A DNA stretch of 64,000 nt. It comes from an uncultured Flavobacteriales bacterium (GTDB taxonomy: Bacteria; Bacteroidota; Bacteroidia; Flavobacteriales_G; Salibacteraceae). This document shows positions 59,642-64,000 of this stretch, piece after piece. The DNA is taken from assembly GCA_905479105.1 (NCBI GenBank), contig CAJQLE010000004.1, forward strand, positions 248,001 through 312,000, read 5' to 3'. Numbering within the stretch: the first letter of the stretch is position 1; each line of letters begins with the position of its first letter. The position numbers were made by a program, and so were the translations under genes. The notes beneath the pieces were generated by a model that saw only the letters and a program-made list of their open reading frames with translations, made no database searches and had not been told where the DNA came from.

Positions 59642-59671
59642 TTGCTTCGGGTTGTGAGATGTCTATTTTTG
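59642..59671 (+). promoter_or_regulatory. Consensus Bacteroidota promoter of sucD
   Basis: TTG (59,642-59,644), exactly 19 nt, then TATTTTTG (59,664-59,671): a full match to TTG-N19-TAnnTTTG. The sucD ATG at 59,695 is 23 nt downstream, and the longer frame starting at 59,659 would overlap the promoter. Confidence 0.8.
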
Positions 59672-59694
59672 GCGCACGAAAAAAAATCTGGAAA

Positions 59695-60576
59695 ATGAGT
59701 GTACTAGTAAATAAAAATTCGAAGGTGATCGTTCAAGGATTCACTGGAAGCGAAGGAACCTTTCATGCCGGTCAAATGATTGAATACGGAACTAACGTGG
59801 TTGGTGGTGTCACTCCGAACAAAGGTGGACAAACACACCTAGATCGTCCAGTGTTTAATACTGTTGCTGACGCTGTGAAGACTACTGGTGCAGATGTGTC
59901 TATCATTTTTGTGCCGCCAGCTTTTGCTGCGGATGCAATTATGGAAGCTGCTGAGGCGGGTATCAAGGTAATCGTTGCGATTACAGAAGGTATTCCAGTG
60001 AATGATATGGTGAAAGTGAAATCTTACATCTCTGACAGAGATTGCACATTGATCGGCCCTAACTGCCCAGGAGTTATTACTCCAGGTGAAGCGAAGGTTG
60101 GAATCATGCCAGGATTTGTATTCAAGAAAGGAAACATCGGTATCGTTTCTAAGTCTGGAACATTGACTTATGAAGCAGCTGATCAAGTAGTGAAAGCTGG
60201 AATGGGAATTTCTTCTGCCATTGGTATAGGTGGTGATCCAATTATTGGAACTACAACCAAACAAGCGGTTGAGCTATTCATGAACGATCCTGAAACTGCA
60301 GGTATCGTAATGATTGGTGAGATTGGTGGAAACCTTGAAGCGGAAGCTGCCAATTGGATCAAAGACAATGGCAACAAGAAACCAGTAGTTGGTTTCATCG
60401 CAGGACAAACAGCACCAAAAGGACGCACCATGGGTCACGCTGGAGCGATTGTTGGCGGTGAAGAAGATACTGCTGCAGCCAAAATGAAAATCTTAGCTGC
60501 TTGTGGCATTCACGTTGTGGACTCTCCTGCTACTATTGGCTTGGTTATGGCTAAGGTGATGGGCGTAACAGCTTAA
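59695..60576 (+). CDS. sucD: Succinate-CoA ligase, alpha subunit
   Basis: A 293-residue TCA-cycle enzyme subunit that binds CoA and carries the phosphorylated His. Seen: the CoA-binding Rossmann start [60 protein letters not shown], and the active-site His in [11 protein letters not shown]. The beta subunit sucC is not adjacent. The ATG at 59,695 matches the family start and the upstream promoter. It is a single-gene unit with its own terminator. Confidence 0.97.
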   Translation: MSVLVNKNSKVIVQGFTGSEGTFHAGQMIEYGTNVVGGVTPNKGGQTHLDRPVFNTVADAVKTTGADVSIIFVPPAFAADAIMEAAEAGIKVIVAITEGIPVNDMVKVKSYISDRDCTLIGPNCPGVITPGEAKVGIMPGFVFKKGNIGIVSKSGTLTYEAADQVVKAGMGISSAIGIGGDPIIGTTTKQAVELFMNDPETAGIVMIGEIGGNLEAEAANWIKDNGNKKPVVGFIAGQTAPKGRTMGHAGAIVGGEEDTAAAKMKILAACGIHVVDSPATIGLVMAKVMGVTA

Positions 60577-60595
60577 TCAAAATAAAATAGAAATA

Positions 60596-60627
60596 AAAAA
60601 GCCTCGCTATCAGCGGGGCTTTTTTTG
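60596..60627 (+). terminator. Rho-independent terminator of sucD
   Basis: AAAAAGCCTCGCT-ATC-AGCGGGGCTTTTTTT, 20 nt after the sucD stop. Confidence 0.93.
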
Positions 60628-60739
60628 TACCTCAACCTATGAATATTTAGTTTGTTTTTTATTGCTGTTGGCAATTCTATCAATGATTGGCCGATTTCCT
60701 TAGAACTATTTACTTTATTTGAACATCAATTAGAAAAGC

Positions 60740-61486
60740 ATGAAATTACTCGAGAACAAAGTTTCCATCATTACAGGCGCGACAAGAGGAATTGGAAAAG
60801 GTATTGCTGAGCTATTCGCAGACCAGGGATCTCATATCATCTTTACGTATGTATCATCCGATGAAAAGGCGCGCGCTCTTGAATCAGAATTGCAAGCAAA
60901 AGGAGTAAAGGCAAAGGGATATAAATTCAATGTCGCTGATTTTGCTGCGTGTGAAGAGATGGCGAATGATGTTGTGAAAGAGTTCGGAAGCATCGATGTA
61001 GTAGTTAACAATGCTGGAATTACACGTGACAACCTATTGATGCGCATGAGCGAAGAACAATGGGATGAGGTGATCAATACCAATTTGAAGTCTGTTTTTA
61101 ACATGACTAAAGCTGTGCAACGCACCATGCTTAAACAACGCAAAGGCTCGATTGTAAATATGAGTTCGGTAGTAGGTGTAAAAGGAAATGCAGGTCAAGC
61201 AAATTATGCTGCTTCAAAAGCAGGTTTGCTTGGGTTCACTAAGTCTGTCGCTTTGGAGCTTGGGTCTAGAAACATACGTTGTAATGCCATTGCTCCTGGT
61301 TTTATCGAAACAGAGATGACGGGTGCTTTAGATGAGGCTACTGTGCAAGGTTGGAGAAATGCTATTCCTTTGAAAAGAGGCGGCACGACAGAAGATGTAG
61401 CAAACCTTGCGCTTTTCTTAGCCAGCGACATGTCGGCTTACATTACAGGGCAAACAATAAACGTTGACGGTGGCATGCTTACCTAA
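60740..61486 (+). CDS. fabG: 3-oxoacyl-ACP reductase
   Basis: A 248-residue SDR enzyme of fatty-acid elongation, reducing 3-oxoacyl-ACP with NADPH. Seen: cofactor motif TGATRGIGKG (12-21), NNAG, catalytic Ser in NMSSVVG, YAASK, and the C-terminal FLASDMSAYITGQTINVDGG typical of FabG. No other fab genes are adjacent. The downstream membrane-protein gene starts 27 nt later and may be cotranscribed. Confidence 0.95.
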   Translation: MKLLENKVSIITGATRGIGKGIAELFADQGSHIIFTYVSSDEKARALESELQAKGVKAKGYKFNVADFAACEEMANDVVKEFGSIDVVVNNAGITRDNLLMRMSEEQWDEVINTNLKSVFNMTKAVQRTMLKQRKGSIVNMSSVVGVKGNAGQANYAASKAGLLGFTKSVALELGSRNIRCNAIAPGFIETEMTGALDEATVQGWRNAIPLKRGGTTEDVANLALFLASDMSAYITGQTINVDGGMLT

Positions 61487-61513
61487 TATCTTCGCAAAAT
61501 ATTACAGGTAAAC

Positions 61514-63574
61514 TTGAGTATATCATTTGAACATTCTTGGGCGTGGTTGCTATTGGCTATTCCATTAGCAATTGTCATAGTTTGGTGGCTTTATTTCTAT
61601 AAAAGTCGCCAAGAAGAATGGTCAGTGCGACTGAAATCTTTTTTATCTAGCCTAAGGTTCATTGCCTTGCTCATTATTGCCATATTACTTCTCAAGCCAT
61701 TCATCATTCAAATCATTGAAGAAGAGGAGAAGCCCAGGTTACTGATTTACTCGGATCAATCAGCTTCCGTTTCCCAAGTCGAAAAAGACCAGGTTGCTGA
61801 ATTCATTTTAAAGGCTCAGTTAGATCTAAGTGAAAAGTATGAGGTTGAAGGGTTATCATTTGCTTCAGCTGTAAATACCAGTCCTGATTCAGCCGCATTA
61901 GATCCACTTTACACAGATTTGGGTGAAGTGATGAATTCTGTGAATGATGATTTTTATGGCGAGAACATCGGTGCAGTTGTAGTTGCAAGTGATGGAATTC
62001 AGAATAAAGGTTCAGATCCGCGCTATGTTTCACTCAAGAGTGGAGCTAACGTGTTTACGATCGCCTTGGGTGATACAAGCATCCGTTCGGATATAGAATT
62101 GTCTCAAGTACTAAGTAATCGCTTGGCATTCTTGAATAACGATATTGAGATAAAATGCCGCGTTCTTGCCTCAAAACTCAAAGGGAAATCATCTATTGTT
62201 CGGCTAATCAAGGATGGTAAAGAGCTGGAGACAAAGACGCTTTCTATCGATCAGAATGATTTCAGTGTGGAGTACAGTTTCGTTACCCAAGCGAATAAGA
62301 TTGGGCTGAATAAATATTCAATATCTATTGATGTGCTTGAAAGTGAGGTAAATAAGTTAAATAACAGCAGTGACCTTTACGTTGAAGTTTTGGACAACCG
62401 CACGCGAGTTAAAATATTAGCGCATGCCCCTCATCCTGATATAGCGGCTATGAAAAGAGCTATTGAACAAAGTGATCAATATGAAGTGGAGGTGACGTTG
62501 TTGTCTGACTGGGATGAAAAAATAAAGACAGCTGATCTTTACATTTTTCATGGCTTACCCGCTGATGGAAATGACCTCAATAAAATCAAACCAATTTTAA
62601 AAGAGGGCATTCAAACACTCTCAATTGTCACTACTGCGGTAAGTATTCGGCATTTCAATCAACTTGAGCTGGGCTTTACCATTGAAGCTGCAAGAAATAA
62701 GTCTGATGAGGTCAATGGAAGTATTAACGATCAGTTCAACCTCTTTAACCTAGAGAAAAACAACGATTTGAGACGTTTTCCTCCGCTAATAGCTCCTTTT
62801 GGTAATTATATTTTTAATGCAAGTCATCAAATAGCTCTTTTTCAAAAAGTTGGGAATATTCAAACTGAAAACCCTTTGCTATTATTCACAGAACAAGATG
62901 GTTTGAAGAACGGTGCATTGCTGGCAGAAGGTTGGTGGAGGTGGAGAATGTTTGAAGCCAGTATTTCTAATGATCATTGGGTAGATATGGTTTTTCAGAA
63001 GGCCGTTCAGTTTTTGGCGATTACGCAAAAAAGAACGCGAATAAATGTGGCTGCTCCGCGTCAGTTGCAAGAAAGAGAAGAAGTTATTTTTAATGCAGAG
63101 TATTATAACGAGTCTTTTGAATTGAACAATGATCCCCAAATGGAATTAAGCGTGACTGATTCTTTGGGGAATACCATTGATTATCGATTCAAGAATAATG
63201 CAAATGCTTACCGAACATCACTTGGTGCATTGCCTCCAGGTTCATATGATTGGAAGGCTACAGTCTCTGTGAATGCTGATTTATTTGAAGAAAAGGGGAC
63301 GTTTACCGTAAAAGAAAATCGGTCTGAATTTGTCAACCTCGTTGCCAATCATTCCCTTTTAGCTGATTTATCAGATAAGAAGGGTGGTAGCATGTTTCAG
63401 TTATCTGAGAGCAATGTCTTGTTGCAAAATCTGGCCAGTTTAGAAGGTGCTAAACCCATTGTTCGATCTTCGAAATTATGGACGAGCGTTATCGAATGGA
63501 AACTCATCCTGTTTATCATTGTTATCCTTCTTGCAATTGAATGGTTCATTAGAAAATACACAGGTTATGTATAG
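61514..63574 (+). CDS. VWA-like membrane protein
   Basis: A 686-residue protein. Two N-terminal helices (SWAWLLLAIPLAIVIVWWLY and LRFIALLIIAILLLKPFII) precede a VWA-like domain: LIYSDQSASVS (a D-x-S-x-S MIDAS-like site) and VVVASDGIQNKGSDP. A large periplasmic part and a last helix near the C-terminus (LILFIIVILLAIEWFI) follow. The layout recalls BatA/BatB and related Bacteroidota proteins with a glutamine-amidotransferase-like fold; function unknown. The frame starts with TTG at 61,514, preceded by AGG. It overlaps the next gene by 8 nt. Confidence 0.75.
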   Translation: MSISFEHSWAWLLLAIPLAIVIVWWLYFYKSRQEEWSVRLKSFLSSLRFIALLIIAILLLKPFIIQIIEEEEKPRLLIYSDQSASVSQVEKDQVAEFILKAQLDLSEKYEVEGLSFASAVNTSPDSAALDPLYTDLGEVMNSVNDDFYGENIGAVVVASDGIQNKGSDPRYVSLKSGANVFTIALGDTSIRSDIELSQVLSNRLAFLNNDIEIKCRVLASKLKGKSSIVRLIKDGKELETKTLSIDQNDFSVEYSFVTQANKIGLNKYSISIDVLESEVNKLNNSSDLYVEVLDNRTRVKILAHAPHPDIAAMKRAIEQSDQYEVEVTLLSDWDEKIKTADLYIFHGLPADGNDLNKIKPILKEGIQTLSIVTTAVSIRHFNQLELGFTIEAARNKSDEVNGSINDQFNLFNLEKNNDLRRFPPLIAPFGNYIFNASHQIALFQKVGNIQTENPLLLFTEQDGLKNGALLAEGWWRWRMFEASISNDHWVDMVFQKAVQFLAITQKRTRINVAAPRQLQEREEVIFNAEYYNESFELNNDPQMELSVTDSLGNTIDYRFKNNANAYRTSLGALPPGSYDWKATVSVNADLFEEKGTFTVKENRSEFVNLVANHSLLADLSDKKGGSMFQLSESNVLLQNLASLEGAKPIVRSSKLWTSVIEWKLILFIIVILLAIEWFIRKYTGYV

Positions 63575-64000
63575 ATATATTGCGCTGCTTGTGGTTTCGA
63601 CTTTTTTAATGTCATGCAATTCAACACGGGTTGTTAAGACTTTGGATAAGGGCGAGCAACAGATTACAGGTTCTTTTGGAGGACCAGCCATAATTTTCGG
63701 AGGAGCGCCAATTCCTATTCCGCTTTCATCAGTGGGATATGCCGTAGGACTTGATACTGGATTGACCTTTGCTGGAGGTGTGCATACTACTTCTCTATTG
63801 TTTGGAAATGCTGAAGTTGATTTGAATATGGGTATCAATGCCTTTAAAACCAAGAGCAATAAATTCGGAATTACCGTTTCACCAGGACTTCACATGATCT
63901 ATGGATTTAATGGAGGTGATTTCAGCATTTATCCTCAGCTCGAAGGAATTGCCTGGAAAGAATATGGAAATAAGAACAACCTCATTTTTGGTGGATTGGG
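63567..64000 (+). CDS. Lipoprotein, partial (runs off the right edge)
   Basis: Begins at the ATG at 63,567, overlapping the end of the VWA-like gene by 8 nt, and is open to the window edge (about 144 residues visible). The signal peptide ends in a lipobox (STFLMSCNS). The visible part is Gly-rich with alternating strands (SFGGPAIIFGGAPIPIP; GITVSPGLHMIYGFNGGDFS), like a small outer-membrane beta-barrel. No family can be named from this part. Confidence 0.7.
   Translation, partial: MYRYIALLVVSTFLMSCNSTRVVKTLDKGEQQITGSFGGPAIIFGGAPIPIPLSSVGYAVGLDTGLTFAGGVHTTSLLFGNAEVDLNMGINAFKTKSNKFGITVSPGLHMIYGFNGGDFSIYPQLEGIAWKEYGNKNNLIFGGL

Overview
The window reads as chromosome from a marine-type Bacteroidota, most likely Flavobacteriales (Cryomorphaceae/Schleiferiaceae-like). 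The signs are seven proteins with C-terminal type IX secretion (T9SS) sorting domains, family markers typical of the phylum (DUF4293, DUF4199, a Rho with a long disordered insert, an RND pump fused to its outer-membrane channel), AT-rich DNA, and promoters of the Bacteroidota form TTG-N19-TAnnTTTG. No rRNA, tRNA or CRISPR array was recognised.

Region 1 (1-33.2 kb) is ordinary core chromosome, tightly packed. It holds glycosyltransferases, a class II aldolase (fbaA), a three-domain phosphodiesterase-TPR-sulfotransferase protein, a Mpl-type Mur ligase, rho, an FtsE-like ATPase, a LemA/TPM operon, a HupE-M1 peptidase pair, exonuclease III, selD-mnmH (selenouridine modification of tRNA), fhs, a cold-shock protein, two DEAD-box helicases and a YheT-type hydrolase. 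T9SS-exported proteins are scattered through it. Two genes are damaged: a T9SS protein with a frameshift after its signal peptide, and a small exported protein with an in-frame stop and no proper start codon. All eight convergent gene pairs on the core chromosome meet within 4 nt or overlap.

Region 2 (33.2-37.1 kb) is an AT-rich accessory patch. It carries a tandem DoxX-like pair, a small lipoprotein with a likely frameshift, the last ~30 codons of a lost tyrosine recombinase, a secreted hydrolase strongly resembling PET/polyester hydrolases with a T9SS tail, and an 86-aa orphan. Three related hairpin repeats punctuate it; one fits the 7-nt ends of integron attC sites.

Region 3 (37,107-50,668) is an integrated genomic island of about 13.5 kb in the 3' end of mnmE. 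A 21-bp perfect direct repeat bounds it, with the same 15-bp putative integrase arm site just inside each end. Its backbone is integrase, a 440-aa unknown protein, an excisionase-like HTH protein and an HUH (rolling-circle type) Rep. Its cargo is metal resistance: ArsR regulator, MerTP-like importer, a Cys-rich small protein, a His-rich exported protein, a CusA/TolC fusion pump with its adaptor, an ICMT-like methyltransferase and a CDF transporter.

Region 4 (50.65-64 kb) returns to core chromosome: mnmE, two tandem paralogous giant T9SS proteins each with a promoter and terminator, a BNR-like lipoprotein, a PagL-like outer-membrane enzyme, sucD with a textbook promoter and terminator, fabG, a VWA-like membrane protein and a partial lipoprotein at the edge.
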